From Acidisarcina sp. (GTDB lineage Bacteria > Acidobacteriota > Terriglobia > Terriglobales > Acidobacteriaceae), in NCBI GenBank assembly GCA_035539175.1, contig DATLIY010000009.1, positions 186,001-250,000 on the forward strand: a stretch of DNA of 64,000 nt, given 5' to 3'. Of this stretch, positions 28,708 through 38,700 are shown piece after piece (position 1 is the first letter of the stretch; each line of letters opens with the position of its first letter). The notes under the pieces were generated by a model, which was not told where the DNA came from, ran no database searches, and was given only the letters and a program-made list of their open reading frames with translations. The position numbers and the translations under genes were made by a program.

Positions 28708-29874
28708 ATGTCCGATGCGCTTCAATTATCCTCTCTGATTCAACTGCCGCAACCCGTGCTCACTGTTTACCTTGACACCAATCCTGCGCTATCTAGCAAC
28801 TGCCGCCCCACCCCTGGGTACATGGCATGGTTCAAGAAAGAGAGTAAGCCCCTGCTCACAAACGATGGCATCCACGATCAGATTCGCCGGGTTGAAGGAT
28901 TCCTGGAAGAACACCGATCGGAGCAGAGAGGGCTGGCTCTATTTGCCGGACCGAACACATGGAAGGAAGTTCCTCTTCAGGTGGAACCCGTGAATCAATT
29001 GCATTGGGGCAAACCCCAGCTCTGGCAACTCTTTTGCATCGCAGACCAATTTGCTCCCAGCTGCATCGTCGCCCTGGATCGATCGGGCGCTCATCTCTTT
29101 CTCTATCAATATGGCAACCTGTCGGAGCTAGAGACCAAGGGACTGGAAATCGACGATTCACAATGGAAGCAATTGGAATACGCACGCATGGCAAGCCCAG
29201 GGGGCCGGATACCGCATGGCGCGCTACGCGACAACTACGAGCAGCGCATGGATGAACAATATCTACACTTCTGCGCGGAGGTCGCCGGCGCAATCACTGC
29301 TTTCTGTAAAGCAAGATCTGCGAAGCACATCTACCTGCTTGGCTCCGATCGGTTGACCAAGCCAGTAGAGGGAAAGCTGCCACATGACCTCAGGGATCAC
29401 GTCACCAGAATCTCCCACGGAACCAAAGAAGATGGCCCCGTGGCCCTGAAAAAGTTTGTCGAGGAACAGCTTGCCGCCCATCGCACCGAGCGCAAGAGAC
29501 AGCTTGTTAAAGACCTGCTCAACAGCAAGAAGGACACCGTCCTCGGGCCGGATCATACGCTCCTCCAATTGCAGAGAGGCCGGCTTGCGACGCTGGTTCT
29601 CTCGCAAGGCTTTAATCCCATGCTCTATCAATGCACGGGATGCGGGCTTACGATGGCTTCTTCGGCCTGGAATTGCGGCCATTCCCAGGACCTGCGGCCC
29701 GAAATCACATTGCATGAGGTGCTGCCAGAACTTCTCTTGAAGCATGCGTGCAATCTTGAGTTAGTCGACGGGCAGGCAGATCAGAGCTTTGCACAGGCAG
29801 GCGCTATTGGAGGATGGCTCCGTAACTCACCCGACAAGACAGCAGCTGCGGGAACTGCTCAAGCGAACGCATAA
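28708..29874 (+). CDS. Bacterial archaeo-eukaryotic release-factor-like protein (baeRF/Rv2629 type)
   Basis: A 388-residue cytoplasmic protein. The opening LPQPVLTVYLDTNP, the middle FCIADQFAPSCIVALDRSGAHLFLYQYG and the later IYLLGSDRLTKPVEGKL and VKDLLNSKK are typical of bacterial proteins related to eRF1/Vms1, as in M. tuberculosis Rv2629. These may act on ribosomes or stalled peptidyl-tRNA. Near the end lies a zinc-ribbon-like C-x2-C pair (YQCTGCGL) followed by NCGH. The ATG at 28708 follows GAGGGA; the long upstream extension of the frame has no binding site and reads as non-coding. It begins an apparent operon with the phosphoribosyltransferase fusion and the dehydrogenase. The exact baeRF subfamily is not certain. 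Confidence 0.72.
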   Translation: MSDALQLSSLIQLPQPVLTVYLDTNPALSSNCRPTPGYMAWFKKESKPLLTNDGIHDQIRRVEGFLEEHRSEQRGLALFAGPNTWKEVPLQVEPVNQLHWGKPQLWQLFCIADQFAPSCIVALDRSGAHLFLYQYGNLSELETKGLEIDDSQWKQLEYARMASPGGRIPHGALRDNYEQRMDEQYLHFCAEVAGAITAFCKARSAKHIYLLGSDRLTKPVEGKLPHDLRDHVTRISHGTKEDGPVALKKFVEEQLAAHRTERKRQLVKDLLNSKKDTVLGPDHTLLQLQRGRLATLVLSQGFNPMLYQCTGCGLTMASSAWNCGHSQDLRPEITLHEVLPELLLKHACNLELVDGQADQSFAQAGAIGGWLRNSPDKTAAAGTAQANA

Positions 29875-29971
29875 AGAAGGGCAATCAGGCGGCATCGCGG
29901 ATAGGCCATAGCAGACCATCCCAGACATTGGTTCCCACGGATGAAGTTTGCAGAGTCTTGGGAGGGTAGAA

Positions 29972-31402
29972 ATGCTCTTCACAAATCGAGAAGACGCTGG
30001 ACATCGGTTGGCCATGCAGCTTCGAGCGTATGCCCACCGCAGTGATGTCATCGTACTTGGAATTCCCCGCGGCGGTGTTCCCGTCGCCTTTGAGATCGCC
30101 AGAGAACTCGACACCCCGCTGGATATTTTTCTTTCCCGAAAGCTCGGCGTGCCCGGACACGAAGAACTGGCCTTTGGCGCAGTTGCGGCTGGCGAGGCGC
30201 GTTATCTGGATGCGGATCTTATCCAGAGAGCGGGAATCACGCCCCAGCAAATCGAACGAATTACGCAGGAGGTAAAAGAGCAATTGAAGCGGCGAGCGGA
30301 TCTCTATCGAGGCAACCGCCCTCCGCTGGATGTAGCAGGGCGAACTGTCTTACTGGTGGATGACGGCATCGCCACCGGATCCAGTATCTACGCGGCGATC
30401 CAGGCCCTGCGGCAATTGAAACCGGCGAAGCTGGTAGTAGCGGTTCCGGTGGCGCCTCCTTCCACCTGCGATTGGCTTAGGAGAGAAGTAGATGAGTTGA
30501 TTTGCTTGTATACTCCAGAGAATTTCTATTCCGTCGGACAGTTCTACGGGCATTTCTCCCAGATTACTGACGAAGAAGTGTGCAACTTACTCCGCCAAGC
30601 AGAGCGCCCCCTCAAATCTCAAGGCTCTGAAGATTGCCTGGGTACTGCGCCCCACGCTACTTCCCTCTCCGATTCTGAAAACCACATAGACCAACGCGAA
30701 GTCTCCATGGAGATCGCGGGAGTAACGCTCTCTGGCACTTTGAGCCTTCCGAAGGCGCCTAAAGGAATCGTCCTGTTTGCGCACGGCAGCGGCAGCAGTC
30801 GCCATAGCCCGCGAAATCGTTATGTTGCAAGGGTGCTGCAGTCGCGTGGAATTGCGACTTTACTCTTTGACCTGCTGACCGCAGAAGAAGAATCCATCGA
30901 TCGGCCGACAGCGGAGCTTCGTTTTGATATCGAGCTGCTGGCACGGCGTCTGGCAGGCGCAACCCAGTGGATGACACACTATCCGGATGCGAGAGGGATC
31001 ACTCTCGGTTATTTCGGTGCCAGCACTGGCGCTGCAGCGGCACTGGTAGCCGCGGCGCGACTCCCCAACATTGTTACTGCTGTCGTCTCACGCGGAGGAC
31101 GCCCTGATCTGGCGAACGGCTCTCTCGGAATTGTTCGCGCGCCTACTTTGCTGATCGTTGGAGGAGACGATGAAGCGGTCCTCGCATTGAACCGGAGAGC
31201 ATTGACCAGGTTAGGATGCAAGGAGAAGAAACTCGTCATCATCCCTGGAGCTACGCACCTCTTCGAGGAGTCAGGCGCTCTGGAGCGGGTGGCGGAAGTT
31301 GCCGCAGAATGGTTCGTCCATTATCTTGTTGCGGGTAGCCCAGACGCGCAGAAGGGCGCGGGCGGAGAAGCCGGATCGCCTTTGAGGATGGATGCGGCAT
31401 GA
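29972..31402 (+). CDS. Phosphoribosyltransferase-dienelactone hydrolase fusion
   Basis: A 476-residue two-domain cytoplasmic protein. Residues about 1-215 are a type I phosphoribosyltransferase: GIPRGGVPVAFEIA (phosphate-binding region), SRKLGVPGHEE, and the PRPP-binding VLLVDDGIATGSS. After a linker of about 30 residues, residues about 245-460 are an alpha/beta-hydrolase of the dienelactone-hydrolase type: LFAHGSGSSRHSPRN, the nucleophile elbow GYFGASTGAAAA, and the closing PTLLIVGGDDEAV with GATHLFEE. The same fusion is known as Rv0571c in the DosR regulon. The ATG at 29972 has GGGAGGG five bases ahead. Both substrates are unknown. It follows the release-factor-like gene by 97 bases. Confidence 0.9.
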   Translation: MLFTNREDAGHRLAMQLRAYAHRSDVIVLGIPRGGVPVAFEIARELDTPLDIFLSRKLGVPGHEELAFGAVAAGEARYLDADLIQRAGITPQQIERITQEVKEQLKRRADLYRGNRPPLDVAGRTVLLVDDGIATGSSIYAAIQALRQLKPAKLVVAVPVAPPSTCDWLRREVDELICLYTPENFYSVGQFYGHFSQITDEEVCNLLRQAERPLKSQGSEDCLGTAPHATSLSDSENHIDQREVSMEIAGVTLSGTLSLPKAPKGIVLFAHGSGSSRHSPRNRYVARVLQSRGIATLLFDLLTAEEESIDRPTAELRFDIELLARRLAGATQWMTHYPDARGITLGYFGASTGAAAALVAAARLPNIVTAVVSRGGRPDLANGSLGIVRAPTLLIVGGDDEAVLALNRRALTRLGCKEKKLVIIPGATHLFEESGALERVAEVAAEWFVHYLVAGSPDAQKGAGGEAGSPLRMDAA

Positions 31403-31470
31403 ACCAACGTGCACGCCTCCTACTCCACGCAGGGCCAACTGCACATCTGGAATCCGGAGGATAACTGACG

Positions 31471-32463
31471 ATGAAGGCTGCAATTTTCAGGCCCGCCTCT
31501 GCAACGCCTGGACATTTTCTGCAGATCGAGGATGTTCCCCGCCCCCAACTGACAGCGGGGCATGTCTTGCTTCGCGTAGTGGCTTGCGGAGTTTGCCGCA
31601 CCGACCTGCACATCGTGGAAAAAGAGCTGCCGCCGCTTCATCCGCAGATTATTCCCGGCCATCAGATTGTGGGAGAGGTGGTCGAAGGCGCAACGCCGGA
31701 ATTACCGCTGGGATCGCGCGTCGGCGTTTCCTGGATCGGCGGTGTAGATGGGGACTGCTGGTACTGCAAGCACGGCATGGAGAACCTGTGCGACAAGCCA
31801 ACCTTTACCGGCTACACAGTAAATGGAGGCTATGCCGAGTACGCCCTTGCCCGCACCGATTTCACCTTCGCCCTGCCTGCAGGTTTAGATGATGTGCACG
31901 TTGCGCCGCTGCTCTGCGCAGGCATCATCGGCTTTCGCAGCTTACGTGTGGCTGGAGTCGAGCCGGGCGAGCGAGTCGGACTCTTTGGTTTTGGCAGCTC
32001 CGCCAGCCTGGCGATTCCCATTCTGCAGTCGTGGAATTGCGAAGTCTACGTAGTGACGAGAGGACAGAACCATCGGGATCGAGCTGCCTCCCTCCGCGCA
32101 ACGTGGATCGGCAAAGAGGCAGACCAGCCTCCCGTACCGCTCGATCGTGCCATCACCTTTGCTCCAAGTGGCAAGGTTGTTCTAACTGCTTTGGCCAGCT
32201 TGCGCAAAGGCGGAGTGGTGGCAATCAATGCGATTCACCTGGACCAATTCCCGGCCTTCGACTATGACAAGCTGCTGTGGGGAGAACGGCAATTGAGAAG
32301 CGTTGCGAACATGACGCGACAAGATGCCCGCGACTTTCTTACGACCGCGCGAGACCTCAAGATTCGCCCAGAGGTTTCTGTATTTTCTCTCGATAACGCG
32401 AATCAGGCCCTTCTGGCCGTCAAAGACGAAACCGGGCATGGATCAACGGTCATCGTTCCTTGA
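31471..32463 (+). CDS. Zinc-dependent alcohol dehydrogenase
   Basis: A 330-residue medium-chain dehydrogenase that oxidises alcohols or reduces aldehydes with NAD(P). Catalytic zinc ligands are visible at C42 (CGVCRTDLH), H64 (IPGHQ) and a later Cys in APLLCAG. The structural zinc lobe (DCWYCKHGMENLCD) has Asp where the first of the four Cys is expected. The nucleotide-binding fold carries VGLFGFGSSASLA instead of the usual GxGxxG. The start has GGAGGA nine bases ahead. It follows the phosphoribosyltransferase fusion by 68 bases, probably in one operon. Confidence 0.9.
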   Translation: MKAAIFRPASATPGHFLQIEDVPRPQLTAGHVLLRVVACGVCRTDLHIVEKELPPLHPQIIPGHQIVGEVVEGATPELPLGSRVGVSWIGGVDGDCWYCKHGMENLCDKPTFTGYTVNGGYAEYALARTDFTFALPAGLDDVHVAPLLCAGIIGFRSLRVAGVEPGERVGLFGFGSSASLAIPILQSWNCEVYVVTRGQNHRDRAASLRATWIGKEADQPPVPLDRAITFAPSGKVVLTALASLRKGGVVAINAIHLDQFPAFDYDKLLWGERQLRSVANMTRQDARDFLTTARDLKIRPEVSVFSLDNANQALLAVKDETGHGSTVIVP

Positions 32464-32473
32464 ATCGTTCATC

Positions 32474-32488
32474 TCTGAATGATTCAGA
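32474..32488. repeat. Palindrome between convergent adh and pfkA
   Basis: TCTGAAT-G-ATTCAGA is a perfect 7-1-7 inverted repeat in the 79-base gap between the ends of the dehydrogenase and pfkA genes. It is AT-rich and lacks a T-run, so it is a poor terminator; its role is unclear. Confidence 0.4.
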
Positions 32489-32542
32489 ACATGCCGCTTG
32501 ATCTTCAGCCCGGCTTGCGAAGCTGTGTTTGCGAACCAGCGA

Positions 32543-33514
32543 TTAGCGCGCCAGAATATCGGCGGCCTTCAAGAACCATGGATCCAGAGGCTTCTTACCT
32601 CGAACTACCACGTCGAGCGGTGTCGTCGCCAATTCACCTTTGATAACGCCGACCAGTACACCCACGTTGTCCGCGATCATCTGCTCTACGGCGTCCGATC
32701 CGAGCCTGGTGCCGAGCAGCCGGTCCGCGCAAGTTGGCGCGGCACCTCGCTGTACATAGCCAAGAACCGTTGAGCGAAATTCGTAGCCCAGCAGCAGGTC
32801 GTGCTCATTAAAATACCGGCACAAGCCTTCCGCGTTGTACTTTGCGCCTTCCGCCACTACCACGATCACATGCGGCTTCCCGCGCTCGTATGCATCCTGG
32901 ATGCGCTCGGCGAGTTGCTCCGGCACGACTTCTACCTCCGGCAGTACGATGGCTTCCGCTCCGCCTGCTATGCCGGACATCAACGCCAGGTAACCGCATT
33001 TTCTCCCCATCACTTCAACCAGCAGCGCCCGGCGATGCGAGGAGGCCGTTACCTTCAAGTTGTCGATCGCATTCAAAGCGACATTGAGCGCAGTATCCAC
33101 GCCAATCGTGATGTCGGATCCGAAGAGATCGTTGTCAATCGTCGACGCCACGCCAACCACGGGAAATCCCATCTGATGCAGCGCATGCGCTCCTGTCTGC
33201 GATCCATTGCCCCCAATTACGATCAAGCCTTCAATCCCACCGCCGCGCAGTCTACGAATGGCCAGTTCCCTGCCTTCTTCGGTCTGGAACTCCGGACATC
33301 TGGCGCTTCCCAGTACTGTGCCACCGCGCTGGATGATGCTGCCCACATCGCGCGCGCCGAGCCGCTGAAAGTTCCCTTCAATAAGCCCTGAGTACCCTTG
33401 TCGAACGCCCCACACATTGATCCCGCGGGCCAGGCCAGTTCGAACCACCGCCCGGATGGCTGCATTCATCCCAGGCGCGTCACCCCCACTCGTCAAGACT
33501 GCAATATTCTTCAT
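32543..33514 (-). CDS. pfkA: 6-phosphofructokinase (group A)
   Basis: A 323-residue phosphofructokinase that phosphorylates fructose 6-phosphate at C1. Landmarks are TSGGDAPGMNAAIR at the start, the fructose phosphate site STIDNDL with catalytic D127, and MGRKCGYLA. In the nucleotide site the motif reads GGNGS, with Asn103 in place of the usual Asp, and Ser124 replaces the Gly of ATP-dependent enzymes (PPi-dependent enzymes have Asp104 and Lys124). This does not match either classic rule, so the phosphoryl donor is not certain; ATP is favoured because Gly104 is kept. The leader carries a nested hairpin and a GTGAT-N4-ATCAC site. Confidence 0.9.
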   Translation of the reverse strand: MKNIAVLTSGGDAPGMNAAIRAVVRTGLARGINVWGVRQGYSGLIEGNFQRLGARDVGSIIQRGGTVLGSARCPEFQTEEGRELAIRRLRGGGIEGLIVIGGNGSQTGAHALHQMGFPVVGVASTIDNDLFGSDITIGVDTALNVALNAIDNLKVTASSHRRALLVEVMGRKCGYLALMSGIAGGAEAIVLPEVEVVPEQLAERIQDAYERGKPHVIVVVAEGAKYNAEGLCRYFNEHDLLLGYEFRSTVLGYVQRGAAPTCADRLLGTRLGSDAVEQMIADNVGVLVGVIKGELATTPLDVVVRGKKPLDPWFLKAADILAR

Positions 33515-33529
33515 GCAATTTTTCCTTTT

Positions 33530-33582
33530 TGCCGATCACTTTCAGAATCGCAGCCGCCGATATCTTTCGGCGGTGATCGGCA
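33530..33582 (-). promoter_or_regulatory. Nested hairpin in the pfkA leader
   Basis: An outer stem, TGCCGATCA (33530-33538) with TGATCGGCA (33574-33582), directly abuts an inner stem, CCGCCGA (33554-33560) with TCGGCGG (33567-33573), around a six-base loop. One side carries a 15-base bulge. It ends 16 bases from the pfkA start. It could fold in the pfkA mRNA leader or reflect overlapping operators. Confidence 0.5.
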
Positions 33583-33586
33583 TCAC
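33573..33586. promoter_or_regulatory. Crp/Fnr-type site upstream of pfkA
   Basis: GTGAT-CGGC-ATCAC is a perfect inverted repeat with the TGAT-N4-ATCA core of Fnr/Anr/Dnr-type sites. It is 59-72 bases before the pfkA start and overlaps one arm of the nested hairpin. Two further copies occur upstream of other genes in the window. Confidence 0.55.
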
Positions 33587-33826
33587 GCCTCAAACCCGCA
33601 AACGCGAGGCGCTTATAGTCTTTGTTTACACGCATTGTGCCCCGCCGTCTTCAGCAGGAGAATAATTTGGGTGCGGTCTATTGGAGATTCGTCATTCCAG
33701 TGCGCGCAAAATAGCCAGGACGCTGGCAAGGATGGGCTTCCAACTCGCAATCAAGCAGTTGCTGGAAACAGAAGTGCGGACTCCAGGCCGCATGCCGCGT
33801 GGAATCCGCCATTCAACGGAAGAGAT

Positions 33827-35692
33827 CTACTGCACCTCGAAGATCGCGAAGCCGGTTGCCGGCATGGTGATCGTGAGGTCACCGTTTCCCTGCTGGATCT
33901 TCTCCGTATCCCCTGCAATCAGTGGCGTGAATTTGCTGCAGGATGCGAGGGCGGTATCCTTCGCCGGAATCCGCAGGTCTCTTGCCTGATCGGCCTTGTT
34001 CAGAATGACCAGAACCTCTTTCGCCGTTCCTCCAGCAGTACACCCCACAGACAACTTCGCGCCTCGCACAAATGCGAATGCTGTGTCGTCAGCAAAGACA
34101 TCCTGCTGCTCGCCGGATTGAATCTCCGGGTGCGCCGCACGAATCTGGAAGAGTTGAGAGGTCCAGGAAAACATCGCCTGCTCCTGCTCCGTTCTTCCAG
34201 AAGCATTGAAGGCATCATGGCTCTGCCCAGGAAAGCCTCCGGGGAAATCGCGACGGTTGTCCGGATCCTCTCCGCCCAGCATCGCGATCTCATCGCCGGA
34301 GTAGATTGTGGGCATCCCTCGAAGAGTAGCAAGCAGGCCGAACGCGAGTTTCAGTCGTGCGGGACTTGCGTTGGCCTCCGAAAGAAAGCGCTTCGTATCG
34401 TGATTGCCGATGAAGTCCACAAGCCTTTCAGGATGCGGGTAGAGATGGTCCTGCCGCAGAACCCCGCTCAACTCGGACATCGGCTTGTCATGCGCAAGCA
34501 CATCACGAATCGCGAAGTACATCGGAAAGTCAAACGGAGTATCGAGTCCAGTATCGATGCCTCTCTGGGCAACTCCTCCGGCAAAGAAAGATGTAATGGT
34601 GGGATCCGCATTGAAGACTTCGCCGACCGTAGTGAGTCCGGGATAGACAGAGTGGATCGTGCGATGAAAGTCCTGCCAGAACGCCCGCCCGACATACGGA
34701 AAGGTATCGATACGCAGCCCGTCCAGACCGGCGGACTCAATCCACCAGACCGCATTCTGAATGAGATACTGCGAGACCAGCGGATTTTCCTGATTCATAT
34801 CCGGCATGGCGTCGGTAAACCATCCATTCGTGATGTTGACATAAGAGGATGGCGCTGCATGCGGATCGATGAGAGCTTCAAAATTGTAGTGGGCCGGAAT
34901 GTGGTGCTCCAACGTTCCATGAAACCAATCCGGTGTCGGCGAGTCATGCACCCAGGAGTGCTCAACGCCAATATGGTTCGGCACAACATCCAGCACCAGC
35001 TTCATACCTCGCGCGTGGAGAGCATCCGCCAGTTCCTGGTAGCTCGACATAGTCCCGAAATGTGAATCTACCGAATAGAGATCAACAGCCGCATATCCAT
35101 GATAGGAATCGGGCATCGTGCCATTGGAGGACACCGGCGTGGTCCATAGTGTCGTTACTCCAAGACTCTTCAAATAGTCCAGGTGCTGCTCGATTCCCTG
35201 AAAATCTCCTCCATGCCAGCCCCGAACCTTGCTCCGGTCATATCCAGGCTGGTTATTTCCAGCGTCGCCGTCAGCAAATCGATCCGTCATGATGAGATAC
35301 ATCACATCTTTGGAGGAGAACCCCTGATAGCGTCCGGCTGCAGGCTTGCGCTCCTTCAGCGTAAATTCCCTCTGCGCTGCGCCGCTGCTGTTGGTCGCTT
35401 CAATCCGCAGTGTTTGTGCAGATGCCTTTTGTGTGGCGAGCCAGAGAAAGGCGTAGTGACCGTTCTCGGAGGCTTTGCTGCGCAGCAGCCGGATACCTGC
35501 GCCATTCACGGAAAAATGCGCGTGGTCCAGTCCCGTGCCATAAACCAGCAGCATCGGATCCGGCAGCGATGGCCACCAGTTCGGTGGATCAATCTTTGTA
35601 ATCGTGGGCGTGGAAATCTGAGCGAAACAGGATACCGAGATAGCCGCAAGAAGAACAAGGGACAACAAGCGAGTACGACGCCATAAAGTCAT
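33827..35692 (-). CDS. Secreted GH13 alpha-amylase/cyclomaltodextrinase-like enzyme
   Basis: A 621-residue exported amylase. The signal peptide covers residues 1-24 (LSLVLLAAISVSCFAQ). An N-terminal beta domain (about 25-120, Ig-like, PPNWWPSLPDP as in cyclomaltodextrinases and SusA) precedes the GH13 barrel. The conserved regions are clear: I DVVPNH near 238, II GLRIDTF with the nucleophile Asp near 328, III TVGEVF with the acid Glu near 356, IV GNHDTKR near 430. The family hydrolyses alpha-1,4-glucan or maltodextrin. It follows the TonB receptor by 74 bases with a strong hairpin between, so part of its transcription may come from the receptor promoter. The three genes 33827-41558 look like a starch-utilisation locus. 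Confidence 0.92.
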   Translation of the reverse strand: MTLWRRTRLLSLVLLAAISVSCFAQISTPTITKIDPPNWWPSLPDPMLLVYGTGLDHAHFSVNGAGIRLLRSKASENGHYAFLWLATQKASAQTLRIEATNSSGAAQREFTLKERKPAAGRYQGFSSKDVMYLIMTDRFADGDAGNNQPGYDRSKVRGWHGGDFQGIEQHLDYLKSLGVTTLWTTPVSSNGTMPDSYHGYAAVDLYSVDSHFGTMSSYQELADALHARGMKLVLDVVPNHIGVEHSWVHDSPTPDWFHGTLEHHIPAHYNFEALIDPHAAPSSYVNITNGWFTDAMPDMNQENPLVSQYLIQNAVWWIESAGLDGLRIDTFPYVGRAFWQDFHRTIHSVYPGLTTVGEVFNADPTITSFFAGGVAQRGIDTGLDTPFDFPMYFAIRDVLAHDKPMSELSGVLRQDHLYPHPERLVDFIGNHDTKRFLSEANASPARLKLAFGLLATLRGMPTIYSGDEIAMLGGEDPDNRRDFPGGFPGQSHDAFNASGRTEQEQAMFSWTSQLFQIRAAHPEIQSGEQQDVFADDTAFAFVRGAKLSVGCTAGGTAKEVLVILNKADQARDLRIPAKDTALASCSKFTPLIAGDTEKIQQGNGDLTITMPATGFAIFEVQ

Positions 35693-35721
35693 AATAGATT
35701 CCCGATGTGTGAGAGAAAGGC

Positions 35722-35748
35722 GCCACAGCAGCGGTTCGCTGCTGTGGC
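35722..35748 (-). terminator. Strong hairpin between TonB receptor and amylase genes
   Basis: A perfect 12-base-pair stem (GCCACAGCAGCG with its complement) around a three-base loop, 18 bases after the receptor stop. On the minus strand it is followed by GCCTTTCTC, a short imperfect T-run. It fits an intrinsic terminator or a partial one that lowers amylase expression relative to the receptor. Confidence 0.7.
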
Positions 35749-35766
35749 TTTCGAAACGATACAGAC

Positions 35767-38700
35767 TTAGAACGTGAAGCGAACCGCCATCTGAAGCTGG
35801 CGCTCAGAATACTGCCGCGTTCCGCTGATCTTGCCGAAGTTCCCGTCCGTTGCATTTCCGTCCGGATTGGTGAACTGCGGAGTATTGGTTATGTTGAAGG
35901 CTTCCGCGCGCAACTCAGTCTTCACGCGCTCTGTAAGCGAGATGTTTTTGAAGATCGAAACATCTCCCTGCGCAAAGCCAGGACCGTGCAGATAGTTCCT
36001 CCCGACATTTCCATCGGTTCCAAGAGCTGGTTTGTAGAAGCTCGACGGATCAAAGTAGTAGCCGGAAATGCTGTGAGGCTGGGCAATCGTCTTGTTCGTA
36101 CTGGCACGGAGGCTGAAGTTGCCGCCGTATTGCGGATAGACGATGCTGAATGGCGTTCCCGTTTCTGCCTGGACGATCGTATTCAACTGCCATCCACCGG
36201 CAATCGTATCGAGTGTGCGGTTCCAGTTGCTGCCAAACATCTTGTTCTTTCCGAAAGGCAGTTCATAGAGTGCGCTGGCGACAAAGACGTTGCGCTGATC
36301 GAGGGAGGAATTTCCCTTGTTCAGCTTGGTGTTGAAGACGTACAGCGGAGAGACAGCATAGAAGCCTAGATAACCATCGGAATCATCCAGGTTGTGCGCC
36401 CAGGTATAAGAACCGGTAAGCGTAAGTCCCTGCGAGTAGCGATGATTGATCGATAGCTGCAGACTGTCATAGTGCGACGTGCCGTTGTTGAACTGCGCAA
36501 CTACCTGGCCAAGCTTCGGGAAGAGCTGCGCACCGCCAGCCAGCGTCATGGTGTTGTAGTTGTAACCGGTCGCCAGGTGGTCTGCCTTGTTACCGACATA
36601 AGCCACGGTGACTACCGTCTGCGGACCAATCTGCTGCTGCAGTTGCAGGTTGTACTGCTGCACGGATGGGATCTGGTTGTTGCGGTCGGTCGTAAAGATA
36701 TTTACGCCTGCCGGAGGATTCTTCGGGTCAAAGTTCGGGTAGCCCGGCAGAGGAAGCGCATTGGTGGCAAGCCTGCTGTCGTTGTTACCCTGTGGTCCCT
36801 GTCCCGTAAAGGTGATGCGATAGCCGGTAGAAGCCGAGTATTGCACGCTGCCGCCGAACGGCACCTGCTGGCCGAACTGGTTATCGATGCCACCGCGATC
36901 CAGGAAGTAGAAAATTCCATAGCCGCCGCGCAATACAGTCTTGCCATTGCCATAGAGGTCATACGCAAAACCGACGCGAGGAGCAATGTTGTTGTAATCC
37001 GTGTTATTGATGCTGCGGGAGACGCCATTCACGCCTGCAAGGTCGATCGTTCCCGTCTGGGAATTGAGAGCTGCCTCACGGTTGTGCTCTTCCGTTGGGT
37101 AGGTGATGATGTCGTACCGCACGCCAAGGTTCAACGTCAGGCGACGCGTAACCTTCCAGTCGTCCTGTCCATAGAACCCAACCTCATAATTGCGCGTTCC
37201 AAAGAAGCCGCTCTGCGCACCGATGCTGTAGTTATCGACAAAACCAGCCAGCAGTTCGGACACCTCATATCCAGTGAAGTCTCCATTGCCAATCTGGAAA
37301 AATCCCTTGCCGGCAATTGGACGGAAGAAGGCGACATCGCGCCGAATACCGCTGCCACCGAACTTGAACAGATGACTGCCACGGTTCAGAGTTACCGAGT
37401 CAAGAATCTGGTAGGTGTTTTCCGGAACTGCATACTTTCCATAGTCACCGGTGTACTCCAGCTGATTCTGATAACCGCCGATCAAAGCGCCACCGCCAAG
37501 TTGCGACGTGCGGTTTGCGTTGACGATACCCAGGTTGGCGGAGATAGGAATACCGCTGTAGACGGGAGCATTGGTGAAGGTATAGCGGTTGTAGCCGATA
37601 CGGAACTCGTTCAACACACTCGATGTGAAGACGTGAGTCTCGCCGGCTGCAATGCCGCGCGCGTGCACCGTGTTATCGCCGGAGGCAAACCCTGCTGGCA
37701 GAGCCGCCAGGCGCGAAGTACGGGTAAAGGCGCTCTGGTCGTATGCAAAGCGCGCAAAAGCCTGGTCATGTGCGCTGGCGTTCCAATCCAGTCTCGTATC
37801 GAAGGTGTTGTAATGAGTGATCTGGCGACGGATGGTGCGGTAGTTATTCTGCGTGCCATCATTGGTGCCGGGAACGTTCGGCAGCGGATAGGCATTCAGA
37901 TATTTAACGGCTGCAGCGTTAAGACGGTTCTGAGGAATGATGTTCCCTGCGAATGGGGTGCAGTTGATGGGGTCGTAAATCGCGCCCACATTCGGTGCGC
38001 CGCCCGCGCAGGCTGGATTGTTCGTGGTCGATTTTCCGGGATTTGCCGCTGCATACGCGGACAATTCGGTGAAGTTGCCAGTGCGCATAAGGGCCGTTGG
38101 AACGGTGATGATCTCAGCGTTCAGAGGAGTGTCTTCTCTGTAGCCCTGATAGTCGCCAAAGACGAACAGCTTATTTTTGAAGATAGGCAGACCAACGGAG
38201 CCGCCAAATTCATTCCTCTTAAAGGGCAGCGCCTTGGCTGGCGAAGCTCCGAAGAACGCATAGTTCGGGTTGGCGTCAAAAAGGCTGCTGCGAGCAAACT
38301 CAAATGCGGAACCGTGAATGCTATTGGAACCCGACTTCAAGGAAGTCTGCACAATTGCACCACCGGCGCGGCCAAACTCGGCAGGCGCTACGCTGGTGTT
38401 GACCCGGAATTCCTGCGTCGCATCAATATTAGGAAAGAAGACGAGTGTATTGACCAGAGCTTCGTTGTTATCGATGCCATCCAGGATATAGTTGTTGGCC
38501 TGCTGGCGCAGCCCGTTGCTCGATACGGCTCCGCCACCATTCTCCTGATTGCGAAAGGTCTCCGCGTCGCCATTCACGCCGCTGGAGGAATTTCCATATT
38601 GTCCGCGCGTGACGCCCGGATTCAACAAGGCCAACTGGGTGAAGTTGCGTCCGTTCAATGGCAATTCCGTCACCTGGCGGCCCTGGACGACTTGCCCGAT

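Larger units (their letters stand above)
33515..33826. other. Intergenic region between pfkA and the GH13 gene
   Basis: 312 bases without a supported gene. The pfkA-proximal third holds the nested hairpin at 33530-33582, the GTGAT-N4-ATCAC site at 33573-33586, and a further CGCCTC/GAGGCG inverted repeat at about 33586-33611. I see nothing in the remainder up to the GH13 stop. Confidence 0.6.

Noticed and set aside
33398-35065. 555-codon plus-strand open frame
   Set aside because: Antisense to pfkA and the GH13 amylase, Arg/His/Cys-rich composition typical of a shadow frame.
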